Part shown: positions 48,975-56,605 of the stretch, in pieces
Numbering within the stretch: the stretch's first letter is position 1
Layout: each line of letters opens with the position of its first letter
Assembly (NCBI RefSeq): GCF_020297365.1
Contig: NZ_JAIXIG010000018.1
Coordinates: 1-64,000, forward strand
Direction of reading: 5' to 3'
Source: Curtobacterium oceanosedimentum
GTDB lineage: Bacteria > Actinomycetota > Actinomycetes > Actinomycetales > Microbacteriaceae
Length of the DNA stretch: 64,000 nt
Program-made: the position numbers and the translations under genes
Notes under the pieces: generated by a model
The model's input: only the letters and a program-made list of their open reading frames with translations
What the model was told of the DNA's origin: nothing
Database searches by the model: none

Positions 48975-48997
48975 GCTCCCGTCCGTGGCCGGTCGAC

Positions 48998-49010
48998 GGC
49001 CTGGAGGCTC
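48998..49010. repeat. Dispersed element, copy 7
   Basis: GGCCTGGAGGCTC (inverted orientation) between the livF hairpin and the -10 box of the next small gene. Confidence 0.45.
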
Positions 49011-49031
49011 GGCGCACCCCCGCCGGGTCGG

Positions 49032-49037
49032 TATCGT
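49032..49037 (+). promoter_or_regulatory. Leaderless-type -10 box of the small membrane protein gene
   Basis: TATCGT, 7 nt, GTG 49045. Confidence 0.4.
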
Positions 49038-49044
49038 TCCGCAG

Positions 49045-49224
49045 GTGCGGAGACTGTCGGCAGGCGCGATGGACGCCCTGGTGTGGGTGGTCTTCATCGC
49101 GGTGTTCGTCGGGGCGGCCCTGCTCGTCAAGGTCGCGGCCGTGCTGCTCGTCGTGTTCGTGGTGCTGGCACTCCTGCTCGGTCTCGTGCTCCGGATGCTG
49201 AGGAAGCGTCGGTCTCGCGGCTGA
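49045..49224 (+). CDS. Small single-helix membrane protein
   Basis: 59 residues from GTG 49045 (MRRLSAGAMDALVWVV), chosen because a -10 hexamer lies exactly 7 nt upstream and no RBS supports other starts. One long hydrophobic stretch, FIAVFVGAALLVKVAAVLLVVFVVLALLLGLVL, possibly two short helices, then a basic RMLRKRRSRG tail inside the cell by the positive-inside rule. Not recognised; no function can be assigned. Confidence 0.55.
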   Translation: MRRLSAGAMDALVWVVFIAVFVGAALLVKVAAVLLVVFVVLALLLGLVLRMLRKRRSRG

Positions 49225-49303
49225 TCCTGCTTCATCCCGCAGGACGACCGCCATCAACCGCTGCCCCGATCCGCCGGGCGCGCGCCCCCGCCACGCTGAT
49301 GAC

Positions 49304-49927
49304 GTGATCACCCTCATCAACGACGCCCGCGTCCTCGCGGTCCCCGTCCGGCCGTCCCGCGAACCGCTGGTCCGGCTGACCGACCTCGGGCTCCGCGCTC
49401 CGGCCGGCCCGGGTGGACTGGTCCGACTCGGTGTCGCCGAGCGCCTCGTCCGGGCCGACCGCGCGCTCCCTGCCGGGTTCCACCTGCTCGTCGTCGAGGG
49501 CTACCGGACGATCGACGCGCAGCGGGCGATCATCGACGACTACCGGGCCTCCCTCGTGCCGCTCCACCCCGACGCCGGAGCGGCCGAGCTCGACGACCTG
49601 GTGTCCCGGTTCGTCGCCCCCGCAGACGCGGCACCGCACGTCGCCGGTGCCGCGGTCGACTGCACCGTGGTGGACGACGACGGGCGACCGCTCTGGATGG
49701 GCACCGCCATCGACGACACCCCGGAGCAGAGCGGCGGGCGGTGCTTCACGGCGTCCCCGGACATCGACGACGTCGCCCGCGACAACCGAGCGCTGATGGC
49801 CTCCGTCCTGGAGCCGGTCGGCATGGTGAACTACGAGACCGAGTGGTGGCACTGGAGTCACGGCGACCGGTACTGGGCCTGCCGGACGGGTGCCACGGCC
49901 GCCCGGTACGCGGCGGTCGGGGCGTGA
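49304..49927 (+). CDS. VanX-like D-alanyl-D-alanine dipeptidase (M15 family)
   Basis: 207 residues from GTG 49304. Zinc dipeptidase fold: PHVAGAAVDCTVVDDDGR supplies the H-x6-D zinc ligands, and NYETEWWHWSHGDRYWA supplies the E-x-x-W-H motif (catalytic Glu, third zinc His). VVEGYRTIDAQ carries the substrate Arg. VanX enzymes cleave D-Ala-D-Ala; non-resistance homologues recycle D-Ala or process peptidoglycan. Stop overlaps the following alr (GTGA), so the dipeptidase, racemase and ligase are one operon. No signal peptide, so cytoplasmic. Confidence 0.88.
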   Translation: MITLINDARVLAVPVRPSREPLVRLTDLGLRAPAGPGGLVRLGVAERLVRADRALPAGFHLLVVEGYRTIDAQRAIIDDYRASLVPLHPDAGAAELDDLVSRFVAPADAAPHVAGAAVDCTVVDDDGRPLWMGTAIDDTPEQSGGRCFTASPDIDDVARDNRALMASVLEPVGMVNYETEWWHWSHGDRYWACRTGATAARYAAVGA

Positions 49928-51108
49928 CCGCGTCGGCGGTGCCCCGTGCCGCCGCCGCGACGGCCGCTCCTGGCACCATCGGTTCGCCGGCCGCGCCGGT
50001 CGGTCCGCTCCGCACCGTGCACCCCGACGCGATCGCCGCGAACGTGCGCCGCGTGACCGCCCGTGGCCACGACCTCATCGCCGTCGTGAAGGCGGACGGC
50101 TACGGGCACGGCAGCGTGACCGTCGCGCGGACTGCCCTCGCCGCGGGGGCCTCCGCGCTCGGCACAGCGACGCTGCCCGAGGCCCTCGCGCTCCGCGACG
50201 CCGGCATCGACGCACGGGTGCTGTGCTGGCTGCACCTGCCCGGGGCGGACTTCGACGCGGCCGCGCTCGAGCGGATCGAGATCGCCGTGGGCGACCTGGC
50301 CACCCTGACGGCGGTCGCCGCCGCGGGACGCCGGACCGGCACCCCCGTCGCGGTGCACCTGCACATCGACACCGGCATGGCGCGCGAGGGGGCGGAACCC
50401 GACCACTGGCAGGCCCTGCTCGACGCCGCCGCGGCCGCCGAGCGGTCCGGTCACGTACGGACGGTGGCGGTCATGGGCCACGTGCCCGGCGCCGACCGTG
50501 CATCGGCCGCCCGCGCCGCCACGCTGCTCCGGCTCGCCGCCCTCGCCGCCGACCGCACCCTGGGCCACCCCGTCGACCTGCACCTGGGCGGCACCCCGGC
50601 CGCCTTCGCGGGAGCGGACCTGCGCGGCATCGCGGTCCGCGTCGGTGCGGCACTGGTCGGCATCGGTCCCGCCGACGCCGGCCTCGTCGGAGCGATGACC
50701 GTCACGGCGCCCGTCGTCGCCGTGCGGACCGTCCGCGCGGGCACGCCCGTCGGGTACGACGGCACGTGGACCGCACCGACGGACGCCGTCCTCGCGGTCC
50801 TGCCCGTCGGGTACGCCGACGGGGTGCCCCGTGCGGCGTCCGGGTCCGCGCGGGCACGGGTCCGGGGTCGCATCGTCCCCGTCGTCGGCCGGATCAACAT
50901 GGACCAGGTCGTGCTCGACGTCACCGGGCTGCCCGTCGCCCGCGGCGAGACCGTCACCCTGCTCGGTGGCGCCGGTCCCACCCCCGGCGACTGGGCGCGG
51001 TGGGCGGGCACCAACGCGCACGAGATCGTCACGGGCATCGGCGGGCGCATCGGGCGCACCGTCGCACCCGCCACCACCACGCCCACCACCACCAGGAGCA
51101 CCACATGA
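49924..51108 (+). CDS. Alanine racemase-family protein, paralogue 3
   Basis: 394 residues from GTG 49924. An Ala-rich extension of about 25 residues precedes the fold-type III barrel. Lys56 in VVKADGYGHG binds PLP. The catalytic Tyr lies in PVGYDGTW (others read GVSYGYTW). GRINMDQVVLDVT keeps Met-Asp. HLHIDTGMAREG has His at the usual Lys position. A Thr-rich tail (ATTTPTTTRSTT) ends the protein. Embedded between a D-Ala-D-Ala dipeptidase and a ligase, so D-Ala supply for Ddl is the simplest role. Confidence 0.87.
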   Translation: MTASAVPRAAAATAAPGTIGSPAAPVGPLRTVHPDAIAANVRRVTARGHDLIAVVKADGYGHGSVTVARTALAAGASALGTATLPEALALRDAGIDARVLCWLHLPGADFDAAALERIEIAVGDLATLTAVAAAGRRTGTPVAVHLHIDTGMAREGAEPDHWQALLDAAAAAERSGHVRTVAVMGHVPGADRASAARAATLLRLAALAADRTLGHPVDLHLGGTPAAFAGADLRGIAVRVGAALVGIGPADAGLVGAMTVTAPVVAVRTVRAGTPVGYDGTWTAPTDAVLAVLPVGYADGVPRAASGSARARVRGRIVPVVGRINMDQVVLDVTGLPVARGETVTLLGGAGPTPGDWARWAGTNAHEIVTGIGGRIGRTVAPATTTPTTTRSTT

Positions 51109-52142
51109 CCCCCACCGAGTCCGTCCGCGTCGTCGTCATCGGCGGCGGAGCCAACAGCGAGCACGAGGTCGGGCTCGCGAGCGCGGCCTCCGTCGCCGCG
51201 GCACTCGACCCGAGCCGGTACGAGGTCCTGCCACTGACGATCGACCGCGACGGCGGGTGGCGGTCCGGAGGGGAACCGTGCTCGTTCGCCGAGGTGGCCG
51301 CGGTGATCAGCCGCTCGGACGTGGTGTTCCCGGTCGTGCACGGGCCGGGTGGCGAGGACGGGTCGCTCGCCGCCCTCGCAGCGCTCGCCGGCGTGCCGGT
51401 GGTCGGGTCGCCGGTCGGTGCGGGCGCGGTCGCGATGGACAAGTGGGTGACGAAGCTGGTCGCACGGGCGTCCGGCGTCGCCGTGGCCGCCGGGGTCCTG
51501 CTGACGGACGACGCCGACGCCGACTGGCTGCGGTCGACCGTCGGACCGATGCCGTGGATCGTCAAGCCGGTCGCGGGCGGGTCGAGCTTCGGGGTGAGCC
51601 GCGTGGACGAGCCCGGCCAGCTGACCGACGCACTCGGCGAGGCCTTCGCCCACGACCGGAGGATCCTGGTGGAGCGCATGGTGGTCGGGCGCGAGGTCGA
51701 CGTCGCCGTGCTCGAGCGCACCCCGGGCGAGCTGGTCGTCGGACCGCCGCTCGAGGTCGTGAACGACGCGGCCGGGTTCTTCGACGCCGACACCAAGTAC
51801 GACGGCAGCGCGCGCTTCGTCCTGCCCGCCCGGCTCGACGCCGCCGTCGCGGACCGGCTCGACGCCGTCGCCCGCGCGGTGTTCACCCGCCTCGGGTGCA
51901 CCGGCATCGCCCGTGTCGACTGCTTCGTCACGCCGGACGGCGAGGTCGTGCTCAACGAGGTCAACACGATGCCGGGCCTCACCGCGCAGTCGCAGGTGCC
52001 GAAGATGTTCGCCGCGGTCGGTGTCGACTACCCGGAGCTGCTCGGGATCCTGGTGGAGACCGCGCTCGCCTCGGCGCCGAGCCGCTCGGAGGACACCGTG
52101 TCGGCCGAGGACACCGTGTCACCCGGGGGACACGACCGCTAG
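51105..52142 (+). CDS. ddl: D-alanine-D-alanine ligase
   Basis: 345 residues from ATG 51105, overlapping the racemase by ATGA. ATP-grasp ligase. GGGANSEHEVGLASA (substrate Glu), VFPVVHGPGGEDGS, PWIVKPVAGGSSFGVSRV (ATP), omega-loop DADTKYDGSARFVLPA with the Tyr expected of D-Ala-D-Ala (not D-Lac) ligases, and LNEVNTMPGLTAQSQVPKM (metal, substrate Ser-like loop). The last about 17 residues (EDTVSAEDTVSPGGHDR) are a repeat that coincides with operator-like DNA of the next gene. Confidence 0.93.
   Translation: MTPTESVRVVVIGGGANSEHEVGLASAASVAAALDPSRYEVLPLTIDRDGGWRSGGEPCSFAEVAAVISRSDVVFPVVHGPGGEDGSLAALAALAGVPVVGSPVGAGAVAMDKWVTKLVARASGVAVAAGVLLTDDADADWLRSTVGPMPWIVKPVAGGSSFGVSRVDEPGQLTDALGEAFAHDRRILVERMVVGREVDVAVLERTPGELVVGPPLEVVNDAAGFFDADTKYDGSARFVLPARLDAAVADRLDAVARAVFTRLGCTGIARVDCFVTPDGEVVLNEVNTMPGLTAQSQVPKMFAAVGVDYPELLGILVETALASAPSRSEDTVSAEDTVSPGGHDR
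52092..52133 (+). promoter_or_regulatory. Operator-like array over the guaB3 promoter
   Basis: Two palindromes GACACCGTGTC (52092-52102 and 52110-52120) and a half-site GACAC (52129-52133), 18-19 bp apart, within the 3' end of ddl and just upstream of the -10 box at 52140. Confidence 0.45.
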
Positions 52143-52145
52143 GCT
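52140..52145 (+). promoter_or_regulatory. Leaderless-type -10 box of guaB3
   Basis: TAGGCT, 6 nt, GTG 52152. A loose -35 (GTGTCA, 52116-52121) lies 18 nt upstream. Confidence 0.55.
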
Positions 52146-52151
52146 TGCCGG

Positions 52152-53270
52152 GTGAGTGAAGTCGAGATCGGTGCAGGCAAGCGCGGACGTCGGGCGTACG
52201 CGTTCGACGACATCGCGGTGGTCCCTTCGCGACGGACGCGCGACCCGCGCGACGTCAGCGTGCAGTGGTCGATCGACGCGTTCACGTTCGCGTCGCCGAT
52301 CCTGTCGGCACCGATGGACTCCGTGTCCTCGCCGGCGACGGTCATCCAGATGGGCAAGCTCGGCATCCTCGGGGTCCTCGACCTCGAGGGGCTGTGGACC
52401 CGCTACGAGGACCCGACCCCGTACTACGACGAGATCCGCTCGCTCACCGACGGCAACGTCACGAAGCGCATGCAGGAGATCTACTCCGAGCCGATCAAGG
52501 CCGAGCTGATCACCGCGCGCCTGGCCGAGATCCGGGCTGCGGGTGTGCCGGTCGCCGGGTCGCTCAGCCCGCAGCGCACCCAGGAGTTCTCGCAGACCGT
52601 CGTCGACGCCGGTGTCGACCTGTTCGTCATCCGCGGCACCACGGTCTCCGCCGAGCACGTCTCGGTGACCGAGGAGCCCCTCAACCTCAAGAAGTTCATC
52701 TACGAGCTCGACGTCCCGGTGATCGTGGGCGGCGCCTCGACCTACACGTCGGCGCTGCACCTCATGCGCACCGGTGCCGCCGGCGTGCTCGTCGGCTTCG
52801 GTGGCGGCGCGGCGTCGACCACCCGTGCCGCGCTCGGCATCCACGCGCCGATGGCCACGGCCGTCGCCGACGTCGCCGGTGCCCGGCGTGACTACCTGGA
52901 CGAGTCCGGTGGGCGCTACGTGCACGTCATCGCCGACGGCGGGCTCGACACCGCGGGCGACATCGTCAAGGCGATCGCCGTCGGTGCCGACGCCGTCATG
53001 CTCGGCACGGCACTCGCCCGTGCGACCGAGGCCCCGGGTGGTGGCTTCCACTGGGGTGCTGAGGCGCACCACCCCGAGCTGCCCCGCGGCCGCCGGGTGC
53101 AGGTGGGCACGATCGCCCCGCTCGAGAACGTCCTGAACGGCCCGACGCCGACCTTCGACGGCCGCGCCAATCTCGTCGGTGCGCTGCGCCGATCGATGGC
53201 GACGACCGGATACTCCGACGTCAAGGAGTTCCAGCGAGTAGAAGTGGTCGTGGCGCCGTACCACCAGTGA
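52152..53270 (+). CDS. guaB3: GuaB3-family IMP dehydrogenase-related protein
   Basis: 372 residues from GTG 52152. An IMP dehydrogenase-like TIM barrel without CBS domains, an actinobacterial hallmark: YAFDDIAVVPSRRTRDP, FASPILSAPMDSVSSPATVIQMG and ADGGLDTAGDIVKAIAVGADAVMLGTALA. The catalytic IMPDH loop GPGSICTTR is replaced by GFGGGAASTTRAALGI, lacking the Cys at that place, so the reaction may differ (some actinobacterial GuaB3 proteins are reported as GMP reductase-like). Followed by a hairpin at 53272. Confidence 0.93.
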   Translation: MSEVEIGAGKRGRRAYAFDDIAVVPSRRTRDPRDVSVQWSIDAFTFASPILSAPMDSVSSPATVIQMGKLGILGVLDLEGLWTRYEDPTPYYDEIRSLTDGNVTKRMQEIYSEPIKAELITARLAEIRAAGVPVAGSLSPQRTQEFSQTVVDAGVDLFVIRGTTVSAEHVSVTEEPLNLKKFIYELDVPVIVGGASTYTSALHLMRTGAAGVLVGFGGGAASTTRAALGIHAPMATAVADVAGARRDYLDESGGRYVHVIADGGLDTAGDIVKAIAVGADAVMLGTALARATEAPGGGFHWGAEAHHPELPRGRRVQVGTIAPLENVLNGPTPTFDGRANLVGALRRSMATTGYSDVKEFQRVEVVVAPYHQ

Positions 53271-53271
53271 C

Positions 53272-53303
53272 GGTGGCACCCGTGCAGCAGCACGGGTGAC
53301 GCC
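53272..53303 (+). terminator. Hairpin after guaB3
   Basis: CACCCGTGC (53277-53285) pairs with GCACGGGTG (53290-53298), 4-nt loop, extended outward by GG-CC pairs. Starts 1 nt after the stop. Confidence 0.65.
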
Positions 53304-53332
53304 ACGGCGCCGACCGTGACCCGGAGGCGACG

Positions 53333-55219
53333 ATGGCGAAGTCCAGCACGACGAAGCAGACCAGCACGGCCGGACGTCCGCGTGACGTCGCGCCCGGCGT
53401 GGGGTTCGACCCCGCGGCGAAGCTCGGACCGGACGAACGCGCGGCTGCGATCGAGACACTGAAGACCAAGGAGCTCGACGTCCTGGTCGTCGGTGGCGGC
53501 ATCGTCGGAGCGGGCAGCGCGCTCGACGCCGTGACCCGTGGCCTGAGCGTCGGCATCGTCGAGGCCCGCGACTGGGGATCGGGCACCTCGAGCCGCTCGT
53601 CGAAGCTCGTGCACGGTGGCATCCGCTACCTCGAGCAGCTCAACTTCGCCCTCGTCCGCGAGGCCCTCATCGAGCGCGGCCTGCTGCTCCAGCGCATCGC
53701 CCCGCACCTGGTGAAGCCCGTGCGCTTCCTCTACCCGCTCAACCACCGGGTGTGGGAGCGCTTCTACATCGGCATCGGCATGGCGATGTACGACGTGTTC
53801 AGCTGGTCCGGCGGCCGTCCGCCCGGCGTCCCGCACCACCGGCACCTCAGCCGCAAGCAGGTGCTCAGGAACATGCCCGGGCTCAAGAAGGACGCCTTCG
53901 TCGGCGGCATGACGTACTACGACGCCCAGGTCGACGATGCGCGCTACGTCGCCTCGCTCGTGCGCACCGCGGCCTCGTACGGTGCCGAGGCGGCGAGCCG
54001 CGTGCGCATCGAGGGCTTCATCAAGGTCGGGGAACGCGTGGTCGGCGCGCAGGCCCACGACATCCAGACCGGCGAACGGTTCGAGATCCGCGCGAAGCAG
54101 GTCGTCAACGCCACCGGTGTCTGGACCGACGACACCCAGGCGATGATCGGCACCCGCGGCCAGTTCAAGGTGCGGGCGTCGAAGGGCGTCCACCTCGTGA
54201 TCCCGCGGGACCGCTTCCAGTCGAACACGGGCATGATCCTGCGCACCGAGAAGAGTGTGCTCTTCGTCATCCCGTGGGGCCGGCACTGGCTGGTCGGCAC
54301 GACCGACACCGACTGGTACCTCGACAAGGCGCACCCGGCCGCGACCGCGGCGGACATCGACTACATCCTCGAGCACGTCAACAAGGTGCTCGCCGTCCCG
54401 CTCACCCGCGAGGACGTCGAGGGCGTCTACGCCGGACTCCGGCCGCTGCTCGCGGGGGAGTCCGACCAGACCTCGCAGCTCAGCCGGGAGCACGTCGTCG
54501 CGCACACCGTCCCGGGCCTGGTCGTGGTCGCCGGCGGCAAGTGGACCACCTACCGGGTGATGGGCAAGGACGCCATCGACGAGGCCGTCGCGGCCATGGA
54601 CGGCAGGATCCCGGAGTCGACGACGGAGGACATCCCGCTCCTCGGCGCCGAGGGCTACCCCGCCGCGTGGAACCGACGCGCCCGCACCGCACGGAGCTTC
54701 AACGTCCACAAGGTCCGCATCGAGCACCTGCTCAACCGGTACGGCACGCTCGCGACCGAGGTGCTGCAGCTCGTCGAGCAGGACCCCGCGCTCGCCGAAC
54801 CGCTGCCGGGGGCCGACGACTACATCGGCGCCGAGGTCGTGTACGCCGCGTCGCACGAGGGCGCCCTGCACCTGGAGGACGTCCTCGCCCGCCGCACCCG
54901 CATCTCGATCGAGGCCTGGGACCGCGGCGAGTCGGCAGCGCCCGTCGCCGCGAAGCTCATGGCGGACGTGCTCGGCTGGGACCAGGAGACGACCGAGCAC
55001 GAGGTCGCGAACTACCTGAAGCGCGTCGCCGCCGAACGGGAGTCGCAGCTGCAGCCCGACGACGAGAGCGCGGACCGCGTGCGGCTCGAGGCCCCGGACA
55101 TCGCCTTCGGCTTCGACGAGGACGACGTGGTCGTCGGCGGCGGTCGCTCGGACGGTGCCGAGGGCGCGAAGGCGTCCGACGAGCAGGTCATCGGCGAGAA
55201 GACGAGCGAGCCGGAGTAG
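53333..55219 (+). CDS. glpD: Aerobic glycerol-3-phosphate dehydrogenase
   Basis: 628 residues. FAD-dependent, membrane-associated enzyme turning glycerol-3-phosphate into DHAP with electrons to quinone. FAD motif VVGGGIVGAGSALDAVTRGLSVGIVE (about 49-74); GTSSRSSKLVHGGIRYLEQ, the FAD signature; FVIPWGRHWLVGTTDTDW; GLRPLLAG; GGKWTTYRVM. A 40-residue N-terminal extension and an acidic C-terminus (about 60 residues, incl. GFDEDDVVVGGGRSDG) are less conserved. ATG 53333. The glycerophosphodiesterase gene at 63196 could feed it with substrate. Confidence 0.96.
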   Translation: MAKSSTTKQTSTAGRPRDVAPGVGFDPAAKLGPDERAAAIETLKTKELDVLVVGGGIVGAGSALDAVTRGLSVGIVEARDWGSGTSSRSSKLVHGGIRYLEQLNFALVREALIERGLLLQRIAPHLVKPVRFLYPLNHRVWERFYIGIGMAMYDVFSWSGGRPPGVPHHRHLSRKQVLRNMPGLKKDAFVGGMTYYDAQVDDARYVASLVRTAASYGAEAASRVRIEGFIKVGERVVGAQAHDIQTGERFEIRAKQVVNATGVWTDDTQAMIGTRGQFKVRASKGVHLVIPRDRFQSNTGMILRTEKSVLFVIPWGRHWLVGTTDTDWYLDKAHPAATAADIDYILEHVNKVLAVPLTREDVEGVYAGLRPLLAGESDQTSQLSREHVVAHTVPGLVVVAGGKWTTYRVMGKDAIDEAVAAMDGRIPESTTEDIPLLGAEGYPAAWNRRARTARSFNVHKVRIEHLLNRYGTLATEVLQLVEQDPALAEPLPGADDYIGAEVVYAASHEGALHLEDVLARRTRISIEAWDRGESAAPVAAKLMADVLGWDQETTEHEVANYLKRVAAERESQLQPDDESADRVRLEAPDIAFGFDEDDVVVGGGRSDGAEGAKASDEQVIGEKTSEPE

Positions 55220-55225
55220 CGCGTC

Positions 55226-55430
55226 CGGCAGGCGCCGTCGTGTCACCGAGACGCTGGCGTCTGCCGTTCCGGTGACGCCGTCGTGTTGCCGAGACGCCGG
55301 CGTCTGCCGTCCTGGCGTGACGCCGTCGTCTTGCGCTGACGCCGCCTGGCCGTCAGGACGCCTCCAGATCCGGCGGCGTCTCGCGGTGGACGGGGCGTCT
55401 CGACGAGACGACGGCGTGTTGCGGGGCCCA
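55226..55430. repeat. GACGCCG(G/T)CGTGTTGC repeat array, site B
   Basis: Convergent gap between glpD (+) and the membrane-protein gene (-). Units begin near 55231, 55274 and 55319 (43-45 bp apart), each G(A/G)CGCCGTCGTGT-type. The first two are followed by a diverged GAGACGC(C/T)GGCGTCTGCCGT. Inverted pieces GGCGTCTCG follow at about 55375-55383 and 55395-55403, then GACGGCGTGTTGC near 55410. The core is shared with 13848-14068. Confidence 0.75.
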
Positions 55431-55431
55431 C

Positions 55432-55483
55432 CCGCGCCTCCAGGCCGGAAGGACGGCGGACCGGAGCGGACTGGAGGCCCGCG
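55432..55483. repeat. Dispersed element, inverted pair (copies 8 and 9)
   Basis: CCGCGCCTCCAGGCCG (55432-55447) faces ACTGGAGGCCCGCG (55470-55483), 9 nt beyond the stop of the minus-strand gene. Like the pair after map, it could serve as a terminator. Confidence 0.55.
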
Positions 55484-55492
55484 GCGCGTCCG

Positions 55493-55996
55493 TCAGGCGG
55501 CGTGCGCCCGCACGGCGGTGCGGCGCACGTGCGCCGCCTGGCCGACCACGAGCACGACCGGGATCGCGATGAGCGCGAGCAGGCTCGTCACGTACAGCAC
55601 GCCGGCCCAGATCGTGTGGGCACCGCCGCCGACCCCGTAGCCGTCGGCCACGTCCATGCCGAGCGCGAACCCGCTCCATAACGACGCCGGACCGCCCAGC
55701 ACGACCACGGCGAGCAGGACGGCGGCGATGACGTGGGCCGTGGCGCGGGTGACGATGAGCAGCACCGACAGCCCGGCGGCGAGCACGACCCCGACCGCGG
55801 CGAGGGCAATCACGACCACGATGTCCGTGCCGACCGAGAAGCCCTGTCGCGTGAGCTCGGCGTGGATCTCCGGCAGCGTCGAGCCCGGCACGGCAGCGAG
55901 TGGGTCGAGCACCAGCGCGTTCAGTGCCAGCAGTGCCGCGTACAGCGCGACGACCAGCACCCCGACGACGGCCACGACGATCCGAGCTCTCCCCAT
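55493..55996 (-). CDS. Four-helix membrane protein of unknown function
   Basis: 167 residues from ATG at 55996. Four hydrophobic segments: IVVAVVGVLVVALYAALLALNALVL, IVVVIALAAVGVVLAAGLSVLLIV, HVIAAVLLAVVVLGGPASLWSGF, and GVLYVTSLLALIAIPVVLVVGQAA. Basic C-terminal tail. On the minus strand TACTGT (56004-56009) lies 7 nt before the ATG, suggesting a leaderless mRNA. Not recognised as a named family. Divergent from the antiporter operon. Confidence 0.7.
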   Translation of the reverse strand: MGRARIVVAVVGVLVVALYAALLALNALVLDPLAAVPGSTLPEIHAELTRQGFSVGTDIVVVIALAAVGVVLAAGLSVLLIVTRATAHVIAAVLLAVVVLGGPASLWSGFALGMDVADGYGVGGGAHTIWAGVLYVTSLLALIAIPVVLVVGQAAHVRRTAVRAHAA

Positions 55997-56003
55997 CCAC
56001 AGA

Positions 56004-56009
56004 ACAGTA
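56004..56009 (-). promoter_or_regulatory. Leaderless-type -10 box of the minus-strand membrane protein gene
   Basis: Minus-strand TACTGT, 7 nt, ATG at 55996. Confidence 0.45.
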
Positions 56010-56071
56010 GCGGGCGGAATGCGCGGGGGGTCCTGGTGGTTAGCATGGGAGTACTCGAAGAGGGAGCCACC

Positions 56072-56602
56072 ATGGTCGACGTCCATCGCGTCAAACTCCC
56101 CGGAGTCGGCGTGCTGCACAGCTTCTACACCGACGACGGTGGCAAGTGCGGTGTCATCACGCACCGGTCGGGTCATTCCGACCTCATCTCGTTCGCCGAC
56201 GTCTCCGACGGGGCGGACAAGTCCGAGAAGGTCTCGCTGCGCCTGAGCGAAGACGAAGCGCACACCCTCGCCGAACTGCTCGGTGGCACCCGGATCACCG
56301 AGGGCCTCGACAAGCTCGACGAAATCCCCGGACTGTCCATCGACTGGTTCTCGGTCGACTACGACGACGCCATCGCGGGCAAGCCCCTCGGCGACCTGCA
56401 CGACTCGGGCTTCATCGGCCTGACCGTCGTGGCCGTCGTCCGCGGCGACAGTGCCAACCCCGCGCCCTCGTCGGACTTCGTGGTGTTCCCGGGCGACACG
56501 ATCGTCGTCGCCGGTGCCCCCGAGAAGGTCAGCAAGGCGTTCTCCTTCTACCGCAGCGGAGAGCTTGCGGCCGCCTCGGCCGAGGCCCCGCGGAAGAGCT
56601 AG
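56072..56602 (+). CDS. KhtT-like cation:proton antiporter regulatory subunit
   Basis: 176 residues from ATG 56072 (AGAGGGAG upstream). The N-terminal half (about 1-75) resembles KhtT N-domains (MVDVHRVKLPGVGVLHSFYTDDGGKCGVI). The second half is an RCK_C/TrkA-C ligand-binding domain (ADKSEKVSL to FVVFPGDTIVVAGAPEKVSKAF), binding c-di-AMP in known KhtT proteins. Four nt before the antiporter gene, so a KhtTU-like pair. A TAGCAT -10-like box lies at 56041-56046. Confidence 0.9.
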   Translation: MVDVHRVKLPGVGVLHSFYTDDGGKCGVITHRSGHSDLISFADVSDGADKSEKVSLRLSEDEAHTLAELLGGTRITEGLDKLDEIPGLSIDWFSVDYDDAIAGKPLGDLHDSGFIGLTVVAVVRGDSANPAPSSDFVVFPGDTIVVAGAPEKVSKAFSFYRSGELAAASAEAPRKS

Positions 56603-56605
56603 CGC

